This document shows, piece by piece, positions 7,853 through 22,311 of a stretch of 43,650 bases of DNA. The DNA comes from Desulfobacterales bacterium (lineage in GTDB: Bacteria > Desulfobacterota > Desulfobacteria > Desulfobacterales > JAEINQ01): positions 1 to 43,650 of the forward strand of contig JAEINQ010000061.1 in assembly GCA_016342285.1 (NCBI GenBank), read 5' to 3'. The notes under the pieces were generated by a model that worked only from the letters and a program-made list of their open reading frames with translations, ran no database searches and was not told the origin of the DNA. The stretch's first letter is position 1, and each line of letters opens with the position of its first letter. Made by a program: the position numbers and the translations under genes.

Positions 7853-10800
7853 ATGTCGGAAAGGCCTTTGGCAAACAGGCGTATTCGGAAGAATTTCGGC
7901 AAAATCAAGAAAATCGTTGAAATTCCTGACTTGATCGGGGTGCAGCGGGAGTCTTTCAGCCGTTTTCTGCAAATGGATGTGCCTCCGGAGAAACGTAAGG
8001 AAATCGGTCTTCAGGCTGTTTTCAAATCCGTTTTCCCCATTAAGGATTTTACCGGAAGTGCCTCTCTGGAATTTGTGTCGTACCGATTCGCGGAGGTCAA
8101 GCACGGGGTGCAGGAATGTATCCACCGGGGCATGACCTATGAAATCCCCATCCGGATTACCGTCAGGCTGGTGGTTTACGATACCGACAAGGAAACGGGA
8201 TTTTCCAATATCCGTGATATCAAGGAGCAGGAGATTTACTTCGGCACCATTCCGTTGATGACGGAGAAAGGCACTTTCATCATCAATGGGACCGAGAGGG
8301 TCGTTGTCAGCCAGCTTCACCGATCGTCGGGTGTTTTTTTCGATCACGACAAGGGCAAGACGCACTCCAGCGGCAAAGTGATCTACAGCAGCCGGATCAT
8401 ACCGGTTCGCGGGTCGTGGATCGACATGGAAGTCGACCCCAAGGAGATTGTCCATATCCGTATCGACAGGCGCCGAAAATTTCCCATCACCATCTTGCTC
8501 AAGGCGTTCGGGTACACGGCCGAAGACCTGTTGGCCTATTTTTACGATACCGAGACCATTTTGATCCAGGGCAAGCGCATATTCAAGGCGTACAGCTCGG
8601 AAAGGCTCAAAGGTCAGCGGGCGACCCGCGATGTCAAAGACTCTGAAACGGGAGAAATTCTCGTTAAAAAGGGCCGCGTTTTCAGCGTGAAAGCCCTGCG
8701 CCGGCTGACCGCACTGAACACCGAGAAAATCCCCATCAACGTGGAGGACATGATCGGCAAGGCGGCGGCCCATGCCATTTTGGATGGAAAAACCGGTGAA
8801 ACCCTGGTCCAGGCCAATGAAACCCTGGATGAAGAGATCCTGACCAAGCTCACCGATGCCGGTATCAAAGCCTTCGACGTTCTTCTCATTGACGGCGTCA
8901 GTACCAGCGATTCCATCCGAAAAACCCTGCTGGCCGACAAGGTCGAGTCCAAAGAAGAAGCGCTGGTCGAGATTTACCGTCGCCTGCGCCCGGGAAATCC
9001 CGCCACGCCCGAAGTGGCCCAGGATTTTGTCGACCACCTCTTTTTTAAGTCCGCCTATTACGATTTGTCCGGTGTTGGCCGCCTCAAGATCAACATGCGG
9101 CTGGGAATTGATTCGGATATCAACCTGACCATTCTGCGTAAGGAAGACATCATTCTCACCGCCAAGACCCTGGTTGAACTCAAGGATACCCAGGGGGTCG
9201 TGGACGACATTGACCACCTTGGTAACCGCCGGGTCCGCGCTGTGGGAGAACTGCTGGAAAACCAGTATCGCATCGGGTTGGTGCGTATGGAACGCGCTAT
9301 AAAAGAGCGCATGAGCCTGCAGGAAGTCGATGCTCTGATGCCCCACGACCTGGTCAATCCCAAGCCGGTCTCCGCCGTGGTCAAGGAGTTTTTCGGCACC
9401 AGCCAGCTCTCCCAGTTCATGGACCAGACCAATCCGCTTTCAGAGACGACCCACAAAAGGCGATTGAGTGCCCTGGGGCCAGGCGGTCTGACCCGGGAGC
9501 GTGCCGGTTTTGAGGTGCGTGACGTGCACCCCTCCCATTACGGACGGATCTGCCCCATTGAGACGCCGGAAGGCCCCAACATCGGACTCATCGTTTCGTT
9601 GAGTACCTATGCCCGGGTCAACGAATACGGCTTTATCGAAACGCCTTACAGCGTGGTCCGGGAAAAGCAGGTGACCAGCGATGTCCGGTTCCTCAGCGGT
9701 TTCGAGGAAAAGGAGCACCCCATCGCCCAGGCCAATGCACCGGTGGATGAAACCCGGCATTACATGAACCCGCTGGTGACCTCCCGCGTTGCCGGTGAAT
9801 TCATGATGGTCAAGGCCGAGGACATCGAGTTGATGGACGTCTCGCCCAATCAGTTGGTGAGCGTTTCGGCCTCGTTGATTCCGTTTCTTGAAAACGACGA
9901 TGCCAACCGGGCACTCATGGGCTCGAACATGCAGCGTCAGGCGGTACCACTGCTCAACAGTGACGCTCCCCTGGTGGGGACCGGTATTGAGGGCGTGGTG
10001 GCCAAGGATTCAGGCGTGGCCATCGTTGCCCGGCAGGACGGTTTTGTCGAAGATGTGGATGCTTCGCGGATTGTGCTGCGTCATGAGGCCCAAACGGATG
10101 ACGACAGCGAAAAACCGGTTACGGTCTACAACCTGTCCAAATTTGTCCGTTCCAACCAGAATACCTGTTTCAACCATCGGCCGCTGGTGAAAAAGGGGCA
10201 GCGGATTCAGGCCGGTGAAATCATCGCCGATGGGCCGGCCACGGACCACGGGGAACTGGCCCTGGGCAAAAACGTTACGGTCGCCTTCATGCCCTGGGGT
10301 GGATACAACTTCGAGGATTCCATTCTGGTCGGCGAGCGGCTTCATCGCGATGGTGTCTACACATCGGTGCACATTGAGGAGTTCGAGGTGGTGGCCCGGG
10401 ATACCAAACTGGGCAAGGAAGACATCACCCGTGACATTCCCAATGTGGGCGACGAAGCCTTAAAGCATCTCGATGACAGCGGCATTATCCGACTCGGGGC
10501 CGAGGTGGGGCCCGGAGACGTTCTGGTGGGCAAAATCACCCCCAAGGGGGAAACCCAGCTTTCGCCCGAGGAAAAACTGCTGCGCGCCATTTTCGGTGAA
10601 AAGGCCGGCGACGTCAAAGACACCTCCCTTCGTGTGCCGCCCGGGGTCCAAGGCATTGTCATCGACGCCAAGGTATTTTCCCGCCGCGGTATTGAAAAAG
10701 ATGATCGGACCCGGCAGATCGAAGACGAAGAGATTGCGGGCCTGGAGCGTGACCGGGACGATGCCCTGCGGGTCATCGCTGATGTGACTCGTGATCGCGT

Positions 10801-11947
10801 CACCGAATTGCTGGCCGGCAGCACCCTGGCAGCCCCACTCAAATACGGTAAAAAAATCGTGGCCGCCAAGGGGGATGTCATTGATGCAAACACGTTTACC
10901 GATATCCCTGTCGCCCAGCTTGAGGGCCTCGTGCTCAAGGACGCGGGCCTGACCGAACGCTTTCACAACCTGCTGGAAATCTACCGGCGTCAGGGCGAGA
11001 AGGTTCGTGAGAATTTAGAGAAACAGTTGAGCCGCTTTGAAAAAGGTGACGACCTGCCGCCGGGCGTTATCAAAATGGTCAAGGTCTACGTGGCCATGAA
11101 GCGCAAGCTTTCGGTGGGCGATAAAATGGCCGGTCGCCACGGCAACAAGGGCGTGGTGTCACGCATCCTGCCCCAAGAGGATCTGCCGTATTTTGAGGAC
11201 GGCACAACGGTGGACATGGTCCTCAATCCCTTGGGCGTCCCGTCTCGTATGAACGTCGGCCAGGTGTTGGAGATTCACTTGGGCCAGGCGGCGCGCGGCC
11301 TGGGTGAACAGATCAATCGGTTGTTGGAGGATAACAAAGTCAAGGAACTTCGGGCCAAACTCAAGCGGATCTTCGACCGGGCCGAGGCCCAGGAGATGAT
11401 CGACGGGTTTAACGACCAACAAATTATTGATTTCTCAGGTCATTACCGAAAAGGGGTGCATATGGCCACGCCGGTTTTCGACGGGGCCAAGGAGTCCGAG
11501 ATCAAGGCGTTGCTCGAAGAGGCCGGCCTTTCGACCACGGCTCAGACCACCCTTTACGACGGCCGTACCGGTGAGGCGTTCAAAGAGAGCATCACCGTGG
11601 GAACCATGTACATGCTCAAACTGCATCATTTGGTGGACGACAAGATCCATGCCCGATCCATCGGACCGTATTCCCTGGTCACACAGCAACCTCTGGGCGG
11701 TAAGGCCCAGTTCGGCGGGCAACGGCTCGGCGAAATGGAGGTCTGGGCCATGGAAGCTTACGGTGCGGCTTATGCCTTGCAAGAATTTTTGACGGTCAAG
11801 TCCGACGATATGGCCGGCCGGACGCGCATGTATGAAAAGATCGTCAAAGGTCAGAATACCCTTGAACCGGGACTGCCCGAATCTTTCAAGGTGCTGACCA
11901 AGGAACTGCAGAGCCTGGGACTGGATATTACCCTTTTGGAAAAGTAA
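7853..11947 (+). CDS. rpoB: DNA-directed RNA polymerase subunit beta
   Basis: Second-largest core subunit; forms one pincer, the rifampicin pocket and part of the active centre. 1364 residues (E. coli 1342). The rifampicin cluster region lies at about residues 519-541 with the equivalents of E. coli D516, S522, H526 and S531 unchanged; N518 is replaced by Thr (MDQTNP) and I530 by Leu, which look like natural variation. C-terminal motifs GDKMAGRHGNKGVVS and GGKAQFGGQRLGEMEVWA are intact. ATG with TTTGGAGA upstream. It follows the rplL-rpoB stem structure and is 14 nt from rpoC. Confidence 0.99.
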   Translation: MSERPLANRRIRKNFGKIKKIVEIPDLIGVQRESFSRFLQMDVPPEKRKEIGLQAVFKSVFPIKDFTGSASLEFVSYRFAEVKHGVQECIHRGMTYEIPIRITVRLVVYDTDKETGFSNIRDIKEQEIYFGTIPLMTEKGTFIINGTERVVVSQLHRSSGVFFDHDKGKTHSSGKVIYSSRIIPVRGSWIDMEVDPKEIVHIRIDRRRKFPITILLKAFGYTAEDLLAYFYDTETILIQGKRIFKAYSSERLKGQRATRDVKDSETGEILVKKGRVFSVKALRRLTALNTEKIPINVEDMIGKAAAHAILDGKTGETLVQANETLDEEILTKLTDAGIKAFDVLLIDGVSTSDSIRKTLLADKVESKEEALVEIYRRLRPGNPATPEVAQDFVDHLFFKSAYYDLSGVGRLKINMRLGIDSDINLTILRKEDIILTAKTLVELKDTQGVVDDIDHLGNRRVRAVGELLENQYRIGLVRMERAIKERMSLQEVDALMPHDLVNPKPVSAVVKEFFGTSQLSQFMDQTNPLSETTHKRRLSALGPGGLTRERAGFEVRDVHPSHYGRICPIETPEGPNIGLIVSLSTYARVNEYGFIETPYSVVREKQVTSDVRFLSGFEEKEHPIAQANAPVDETRHYMNPLVTSRVAGEFMMVKAEDIELMDVSPNQLVSVSASLIPFLENDDANRALMGSNMQRQAVPLLNSDAPLVGTGIEGVVAKDSGVAIVARQDGFVEDVDASRIVLRHEAQTDDDSEKPVTVYNLSKFVRSNQNTCFNHRPLVKKGQRIQAGEIIADGPATDHGELALGKNVTVAFMPWGGYNFEDSILVGERLHRDGVYTSVHIEEFEVVARDTKLGKEDITRDIPNVGDEALKHLDDSGIIRLGAEVGPGDVLVGKITPKGETQLSPEEKLLRAIFGEKAGDVKDTSLRVPPGVQGIVIDAKVFSRRGIEKDDRTRQIEDEEIAGLERDRDDALRVIADVTRDRVTELLAGSTLAAPLKYGKKIVAAKGDVIDANTFTDIPVAQLEGLVLKDAGLTERFHNLLEIYRRQGEKVRENLEKQLSRFEKGDDLPPGVIKMVKVYVAMKRKLSVGDKMAGRHGNKGVVSRILPQEDLPYFEDGTTVDMVLNPLGVPSRMNVGQVLEIHLGQAARGLGEQINRLLEDNKVKELRAKLKRIFDRAEAQEMIDGFNDQQIIDFSGHYRKGVHMATPVFDGAKESEIKALLEEAGLSTTAQTTLYDGRTGEAFKESITVGTMYMLKLHHLVDDKIHARSIGPYSLVTQQPLGGKAQFGGQRLGEMEVWAMEAYGAAYALQEFLTVKSDDMAGRTRMYEKIVKGQNTLEPGLPESFKVLTKELQSLGLDITLLEK

Positions 11948-11961
11948 GAAAGAGAGGATCT

Positions 11962-16362
<4,401 letters not shown>

Positions 16363-16418
16363 CTGCAATGGCAAAGCTTGGTGCCGAAGAAATCCGGCAA
16401 GGCTGACGCGAAAAAGGC

Positions 16419-16447
16419 TTGACAAGATGCTCGAACCTATATACATA
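16419..16447 (+). promoter_or_regulatory. Candidate sigma-70 promoter upstream of rpsL
   Basis: In the 151-nt rpoC-rpsL spacer, a consensus TTGACA at 16419-16424 is followed by AT-rich CTATATACATAC. The hexamer TACATA (16442-16447) gives 17-nt spacing; TATACA (16440-16445) is closer to consensus but gives 15. An internal start for the rpsL-rpsG-tuf-S10 stretch is plausible. Confidence 0.5.
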
Positions 16448-16513
16448 CCTGCTTTTACCCATATCGCGAATTCGCGGTGACCATATTTTTTCATTTAGGA
16501 TGCGAGGAGAAAG

Positions 16514-16885
16514 ATGCCGACCATTAACCAGCTAGTACGCAAGGGCAGGAAGCGGGTCAAAAAGAAGACCAATACGCCGGCCCTTAAAGGGGCTCCCCAG
16601 AAGCGTGGCGTTTGCACCAGGGTGTATACATCTACCCCCAAAAAGCCCAACTCCGCTCTGAGAAAGGTTGCCAGGGTCAGGCTGACCACCGGTATCGAAG
16701 TTACCGCCTATATTCCCGGGATCGGGCACAACCTGCAGGAGCATTCGGTGGTGTTGGTCCGTGGCGGCCGGGTCAAGGACTTGCCCGGTGTCCGCTATCA
16801 CATCGTGCGGGGCACCCTCGATACCCTCGGTGTTGAAGATCGTCGTCAAGGCCGATCTAAATATGGCGCCAAAAAGCCCAAGTAG
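16514..16885 (+). CDS. rpsL: 30S ribosomal protein S12
   Basis: Decoding-centre protein and target of streptomycin-resistance mutations. 123 residues. PKKPNSALRKVARVRL and GGRVKDLPGVRYH carry lysines at the positions equivalent to E. coli K42 and K87, so the sequence is of streptomycin-sensitive type. Shine-Dalgarno GCGAGGAG precedes the ATG. First gene of the str-type segment. Confidence 0.99.
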   Translation: MPTINQLVRKGRKRVKKKTNTPALKGAPQKRGVCTRVYTSTPKKPNSALRKVARVRLTTGIEVTAYIPGIGHNLQEHSVVLVRGGRVKDLPGVRYHIVRGTLDTLGVEDRRQGRSKYGAKKPK

Positions 16886-16985
16886 ACCGGAGGGCGGCGC
16901 GTGGCCGGCGGGGCGGTTGGCGACAATCGTTCAACCGCTGAACATCCCGAATTGTGAAACCGAAACAACGAAGATGGTGTGACCT

Positions 16986-17456
16986 ATGCCGAGAAGAAGA
17001 GAAGTTCCCGTGCGCGCAGTGTTGCCGGACGCCAAGTACGGCAACAAGCTGTTGGCCAAGTTCATCAAGTCGATTATGAGCGATGGAAAGAAGAGCACGG
17101 CCGAAGCCGTAATCTATAACGCCTTTGAAATTATCGAGACCAAGACCAAGGAAGATCCGGTCAAGGTGTTCGAGCAGGCCCTTGAAAACGTCAAGCCGAC
17201 CATCGAGGTCAAGTCCCGGCGTGTGGGTGGATCGACGTATCAGGTTCCCAACGAAATTCGTCCGTCACGACGGACCGCACTGGGTATTCGGTGGATTATC
17301 GGTTACGCCCGCGGTCGGTCCGAAAAAGGGATGGCCATGAAACTGGCCGCCGAGCTCATGGATGCCGCCAACAAGCGGGGCGCGTCGGTTAAAAAGAGAG
17401 AAGACACACACAAGATGGCCGATGCCAATAAGGCCTTTGCGCATTTCCGCTGGTAG
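16986..17456 (+). CDS. rpsG: 30S ribosomal protein S7
   Basis: Primary binder of the 16S 3' domain, head of the small subunit near the E site. 156 residues starting MPRRREVPVRAVLPDAKYGN, with the family region GGSTYQVPNEIRPSRR. Shine-Dalgarno is weak. In most bacteria fusA follows rpsG; here only 105 nt separate rpsG from tuf and no fusA remnant is visible. Confidence 0.99.
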   Translation: MPRRREVPVRAVLPDAKYGNKLLAKFIKSIMSDGKKSTAEAVIYNAFEIIETKTKEDPVKVFEQALENVKPTIEVKSRRVGGSTYQVPNEIRPSRRTALGIRWIIGYARGRSEKGMAMKLAAELMDAANKRGASVKKREDTHKMADANKAFAHFRW

Positions 17457-17561
17457 ACAACCGGCCGATGGTCGCAGGATCGATTCGACGCCTGCGACCC
17501 ATTAGATGGCCCAGCACACGGCAGACCCAATTCCAGCCCGGAAGCAAGGGAGGAGACGAAG

Positions 17562-18755
<1,194 letters not shown>

Positions 18756-18772
18756 AGGGAAAGAATATACCC

Positions 18773-19084
18773 ATGATAATGAACACCAAAATCAGGATCC
18801 GGCTCAAGGCCTACGATCATAAGCTTCTCGACCAGTCGTCGTCGGATATTGTGGATACCGCCAAGAAGACGGGTGCGAAGGTGGTTGGCCCCATTCCTCT
18901 GCCCACGCGAATCAATAAGTACTGCGTGTTGCGGTCCCCCCACGTCGACAAGAAATCCCGGGAGCAGTTTGAAATGCGGACCCATAAGAGACTGCTGGAC
19001 ATTCTCGAGCCCACGCAGCAGACTGTCGATGCGTTGATGAAGCTGGATCTTTCGCCCGGTGTGGACGTGGAAATCAAATTGTAA
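18773..19084 (+). CDS. rpsJ: 30S ribosomal protein S10 (NusE)
   Basis: Small-subunit head protein that also binds NusB and NusG in transcription antitermination. 103 residues from ATG 18773; ATG 18779 (MNTKIRIRLKAYDH, 101 residues) fits other S10 N-termini equally well. GGGAAAG lies 9 nt upstream of the first ATG. Key segments are RIRLKAYDHKLLDQS, GPIPLPTRINKYCVLRSPHV and the C-terminal LSPGVDVEIKL. Opens the S10 series directly behind tuf, so no classical S10 leader is present. Confidence 0.98.
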   Translation: MIMNTKIRIRLKAYDHKLLDQSSSDIVDTAKKTGAKVVGPIPLPTRINKYCVLRSPHVDKKSREQFEMRTHKRLLDILEPTQQTVDALMKLDLSPGVDVEIKL

Positions 19085-19103
19085 CAAGAAGGCAGCTGAA
19101 GAT

Positions 19104-19736
19104 ATGTCTAGAGGACTATTAGGAAAAAAACTCGGGATGACAAGCCTTTTTAATTCAGACGGGCGCTTCGTGCCGGTAACCGTCGTCGAAGTCGGTCCGT
19201 GTGTGATCACCCAGATCAAGACCGAGGCGACCGACGGCTATAACGCCCTTCAGGTCGGGTTCGGTGCGAGACGGCCTTCGCGGGTTACCAAGCCGCTGGC
19301 GGGTCACCTGAAAAAGAGTGGCAGCGAAGGGTTTGCCTTCCTGAGAGAATTTGCCGTCGACGACCCCGCGGCCTATTCGCTGGGGCAAGCACTCACGGTC
19401 GATCTTTTCAAGGTCGGAGAGCGTATAGAAGTGACCGGAATGAGCAAGGGACGCGGATTTCAAGGGGTGATCAAGCGTCATGGTTTCCACGGTGGAAAGG
19501 ATACTCACGGAAGTCATAGTCATCGAGTGCCCGGCTCCATTGGGTGCAGCGCATGGCCGTCCCGCGTTACCAAAGGCAAGAAGCTTCCAGGGCACTATGG
19601 CAATGATCGGAAGACCGTTCGCAATCTGGAAGTTATCGATATTCGACCTGAAGACAACTTGATCCTGATCAAAGGGGCGCTTCCGGGGTACCGATCCGGT
19701 CTTGTCGCCATTAAGAAACTCAAAACACAGGCATAA
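19104..19736 (+). CDS. rplC: 50S ribosomal protein L3
   Basis: Early 23S assembly protein reaching toward the peptidyl transferase centre. 210 residues from ATG 19104 (MSRGLLGKKLGMTSLF). The open frame extends upstream into rpsJ but that part has no L3 similarity. The region HGSHSHRVPGSIGCSAWPSR holds the central loop; GMSKGRGFQGVIKRHGFHGG is the family signature. Ends with KKLKTQA. Confidence 0.98.
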   Translation: MSRGLLGKKLGMTSLFNSDGRFVPVTVVEVGPCVITQIKTEATDGYNALQVGFGARRPSRVTKPLAGHLKKSGSEGFAFLREFAVDDPAAYSLGQALTVDLFKVGERIEVTGMSKGRGFQGVIKRHGFHGGKDTHGSHSHRVPGSIGCSAWPSRVTKGKKLPGHYGNDRKTVRNLEVIDIRPEDNLILIKGALPGYRSGLVAIKKLKTQA

Positions 19737-19739
19737 GAA

Positions 19740-19777
19740 AGCGCCGCTTGCTGTCGGTTTTTTTACCAACGGGCGCT
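19740..19777 (+). promoter_or_regulatory. Two-part hairpin in the rplC-rplD spacer
   Basis: AGCGCC (19740-19745) pairs with GGCGCT (19772-19777), and inside it GTCGGT (19753-19758) pairs with ACCAAC (19765-19770) with one mismatch around a loop of six Ts. It begins right at the rplC stop in a 90-nt spacer, long for this gene pair. A site for L4 feedback is conceivable because the usual leader position before rpsJ is taken by tuf; that is speculation. Confidence 0.4.
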
Positions 19778-19826
19778 GCGAACGATCGTGGGCCGCGACG
19801 AACCGGGCGCATCATGAGGAAATGGT

Positions 19827-20450
19827 ATGGCTGTCGTAGATGTGATCAATAGTAAAGCGGAAAAGGTTTCGCAGGTCGAACTGACAGACGGAATCTTCAA
19901 CGTATCGGTGACACCGAGCGTTCTGCACGAAGTCGTTGTCATGCAATTGGCCAATCGACGAACGGGAACGGCGTCAGTGAAGCACCGCTCCGATGTGCGG
20001 GGAAGTCGTAAAAAGCTTTTCAGACAAAAGGGGACCGGACGGGCGCGGCGAGGAGACATCAAATCTCCGCTGCTTCGTGGCGGCGGATCCGTTTTCGGAC
20101 CCGACCCTAAATCCTATGCCTACAAGGTGCCCAAAAAAGTTCGAAAACTGGCGATGAAAATGGCGCTGAGCAGCAAACTGCAGGCTGACGATCTAATCGT
20201 TGTCGACACGCTGGCGCTCGAGCAGATCAAGACGCGTGATTTTGTTCAGGTTCTCGGAGCATTGGCCCTTGAAAACGCGCTGATCATCACCGACGGCAAG
20301 GATGACACACTTGAAATGTCTTCGCGTAACGTGCCGGGTGTGAAGGTTATGCGGACCGAAGGTTTGAATGTATACGATATTTTAAAATATCGGAAGTTGG
20401 TCCTGATTGAGTCTTCTATCAAGGGCATCGAAGGGAGGCTTCAAGCATGA
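19827..20450 (+). CDS. rplD: 50S ribosomal protein L4
   Basis: Large-subunit exit-tunnel protein; in E. coli it also represses the S10 operon. 207 residues. The tunnel loop region is recognisable in KKLFRQKGTGRARRGDIKSP and GGGSVFGPDPKSY. Shine-Dalgarno GAGGAAA precedes the ATG. The stop overlaps the rplW start by 4 nt (ATGA). Confidence 0.98.
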   Translation: MAVVDVINSKAEKVSQVELTDGIFNVSVTPSVLHEVVVMQLANRRTGTASVKHRSDVRGSRKKLFRQKGTGRARRGDIKSPLLRGGGSVFGPDPKSYAYKVPKKVRKLAMKMALSSKLQADDLIVVDTLALEQIKTRDFVQVLGALALENALIITDGKDDTLEMSSRNVPGVKVMRTEGLNVYDILKYRKLVLIESSIKGIEGRLQA

Positions 20451-20734
20451 TTATGCATGATGTGATAAGGCGGCCCGTTATTACGGAAAAGACGAATATC
20501 CAGAAAGAGGCGTCCAACCAGGTGACCTTTGAGGTTGATATGAAGGCCAACCGGGTGCAGGTCAAACGGGCTGTGGAAGAAATATTCAAAGTCGGGGTTG
20601 CCGGTGTGCGGACCTTGCATGTTAAGGGAAAAACCACTCAGCGCGGACGGATTCTTGGAAAACGCAAGGATTGGAAGAAAGCGATCGTAACGCTGTTGCC
20701 TGGTGAGCGGATCGACTTTTTCGAAGGGGTATAG
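20447..20734 (+). CDS. rplW: 50S ribosomal protein L23
   Basis: Sits at the tunnel exit and docks trigger factor and SRP. 95 residues, typical VIRRPVITEKTN start and VNRVQVK-like helix (KANRVQVKRAVEEIFKV). ATG at 20447 overlaps the rplD stop; ATG 20453 (MHDVIRRP) is an alternative. GGGAGG lies just upstream inside rplD, so translation is probably coupled. Confidence 0.97.
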   Translation: MIMHDVIRRPVITEKTNIQKEASNQVTFEVDMKANRVQVKRAVEEIFKVGVAGVRTLHVKGKTTQRGRILGKRKDWKKAIVTLLPGERIDFFEGV

Positions 20735-20746
20735 AAGGGGCAGACC

Positions 20747-21577
20747 ATGGCAATTAAAAAAGTAAAACCGACGTCTCCTGGAAGGCGGTTTCAAGCATAC
20801 GCCACCAATGAAGAGATCACCCGTACCACCCCCGAAAAGAGCCTGCTCGCGACGATCAAGAAATCGGGCGGCAGAAACGTCAACGGGCGGATCACGGCCC
20901 GGCATCGGGGGGGGGGGCATAGACGCCACTACCGGATTATCGATTTCAAGCGTGACAAGGTCGACATTCCCGCTAAGGTGGCCACCATCGAATACGATCC
21001 CAATCGTAGCGCGAGGATCGCTCTGCTTCATTATGTGGATGGAGAAAAACGCTACATTCTGGCGCCGCTAAACCTCAAGGTAGGCGATATGGTGCTGTCA
21101 GGCCCCGAGGCGGATATCAAGCCGGGCAACACGTTGCCGCTGTCAAAAATTCCCCTGGGCACTTTGATTCATAATATCGAATTGCGTATGGGAAAAGGGG
21201 GCCAGATTGTTCGCGCTGCCGGCACTTATGCTCAACTCATGGCCAAGGAAGATCGCTACGCGCTGGTGAAATTACCGTCGAGCGAGGTCCGTATGGTGCT
21301 GATAAAGTGCAATGCCACCATCGGACAGCTTGGCAATTTGGTACATGAAAAGATCTCTCTTGGCAAAGCCGGACGAAAACGATGGCTTGGTCGCCGCCCC
21401 ATGGTCCGCGGCGTGGCCATGAACCCGGTTGATCATCCCATGGGCGGTGGTGAGGGGCGCTCTTCAGGCGGCCGTCATCCTTGTAGCCCCTGGGGAACTC
21501 CGTCAAAGGGTTTCAAGACCCGCAACAAGCGAAAAACCAGCAACCGGTTCATCGTCAAGAAGCGAGGGCGGAAATAG
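20747..21577 (+). CDS. rplB: 50S ribosomal protein L2
   Basis: Essential for subunit association and peptidyl transferase assembly. 276 residues. HRGGGHRRHYRIIDFKR and the C-terminal signature GVAMNPVDHPMGGGEGRS with the conserved His are present; the tail ends RFIVKKRGRK. Unusual: an uninterrupted run of 11 G at 20907-20917 encodes R54-G55-G56-G57. The frame is intact across it. Such a run is prone to slippage during replication, transcription or sequencing. Confidence 0.98.
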   Translation: MAIKKVKPTSPGRRFQAYATNEEITRTTPEKSLLATIKKSGGRNVNGRITARHRGGGHRRHYRIIDFKRDKVDIPAKVATIEYDPNRSARIALLHYVDGEKRYILAPLNLKVGDMVLSGPEADIKPGNTLPLSKIPLGTLIHNIELRMGKGGQIVRAAGTYAQLMAKEDRYALVKLPSSEVRMVLIKCNATIGQLGNLVHEKISLGKAGRKRWLGRRPMVRGVAMNPVDHPMGGGEGRSSGGRHPCSPWGTPSKGFKTRNKRKTSNRFIVKKRGRK

Positions 21578-21654
21578 CGGTTTCGCCACCGAAATGGTTC
21601 CAAGGAGAAAGACCGCCGAGAGGGCGGCGCGCAACGAGTCAATAAGGAGAGAAT

Positions 21655-21936
21655 ATGCCACGGTCGTTGAAAAAAGGCCCCTTCATTGAAGACAAACTGA
21701 TGAAGAAGGTAATGATCGCCCAGGAAAGTCGCAGTAACCGGGTCATCAAGACTTGGTCAAGACGCTCTACGATTATTCCAGAAATGGTCGGCGTCACCTT
21801 GGCGGTCCATAATGGCAAGAAATTCATTCCGGTTTTTGTGACCGAGGACATGGTCGGACATAAACTGGGAGAGTTTTCTCCGACCCGGACCTTCTATGGT
21901 CATGCCGGAGACAAGAAATCGAAACTGAAGAGGTAA
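21655..21936 (+). CDS. rpsS: 30S ribosomal protein S19
   Basis: Small-subunit head protein contacting S13 and the A-site finger bridge. 93 residues, starting MPRSLKKGPFIEDKLMKKV; signature SRRSTIIPEMVGVTLAVHNGK region and C-terminal GEFSPTRTFYGHAGDKK. AAGGAGA lies upstream of the ATG. Confidence 0.98.
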   Translation: MPRSLKKGPFIEDKLMKKVMIAQESRSNRVIKTWSRRSTIIPEMVGVTLAVHNGKKFIPVFVTEDMVGHKLGEFSPTRTFYGHAGDKKSKLKR

Positions 21937-21949
21937 TTGGAGAAAAGGG

Positions 21950-22297
21950 ATGTCTGCAACAGAAGCCAAGGCTGTTTTGAGATACGCGCGAATTTCTCCT
22001 CAAAAAGTCCGGAAGGTGATCGGCGCCGTGAAGGGAAAACCGGTTGAGAGGGGGCTTGATGCGCTCAAGTTCATGCCCCAGAAAGCGGCCGGCATTCTGG
22101 AGAAAATTGTCCGATCCGCGGTCTCCAATGCCGACCAGAATCCGGATATCGATGTCGATTCCCTGATCATTCGCAATATCACCGCCGACCAGGGACCCAC
22201 GCTGAAAAGATTTCGTGCAAGGGCTCGTGGGCGAGGCACTCGGATATTGAAGAGATCGTCTCACATTACTGTGATTTTATCAGATGAATCGGCGTGA
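21950..22297 (+). CDS. rplV: 50S ribosomal protein L22
   Basis: Exit-tunnel constriction protein, a macrolide resistance site when its loop is changed. 115 residues. The segments RYARISPQKVRKVIGAVKGK and the beta-hairpin tip GPTLKRFRARARGRGTRILK are standard, with no loop duplication or deletion seen. 13 nt after rpsS, with TTGGAGAAAAGG upstream. Confidence 0.98.
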   Translation: MSATEAKAVLRYARISPQKVRKVIGAVKGKPVERGLDALKFMPQKAAGILEKIVRSAVSNADQNPDIDVDSLIIRNITADQGPTLKRFRARARGRGTRILKRSSHITVILSDESA

Positions 22298-22311
22298 AAG
22301 GGAGGTAGAGC

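Noticed and set aside
7832..9346. 504-codon minus-strand frame antisense to rpoB (and a 431-codon one over 13789-15084 antisense to rpoC)
   Set aside because: Long antisense frames arise from codon bias in GC-rich genes; the His/Gln/Leu-rich composition has no domain signal and no ribosome binding site.
16363..16410. Terminator after rpoC (CTTGGTGCCG / CCGGCAAGG)
   Set aside because: Stem is short and interrupted, and no T-run follows.
19059..19103. Longer rplC start overlapping rpsJ
   Set aside because: The extra residues are rpsJ codons read out of frame and have no L3 similarity.
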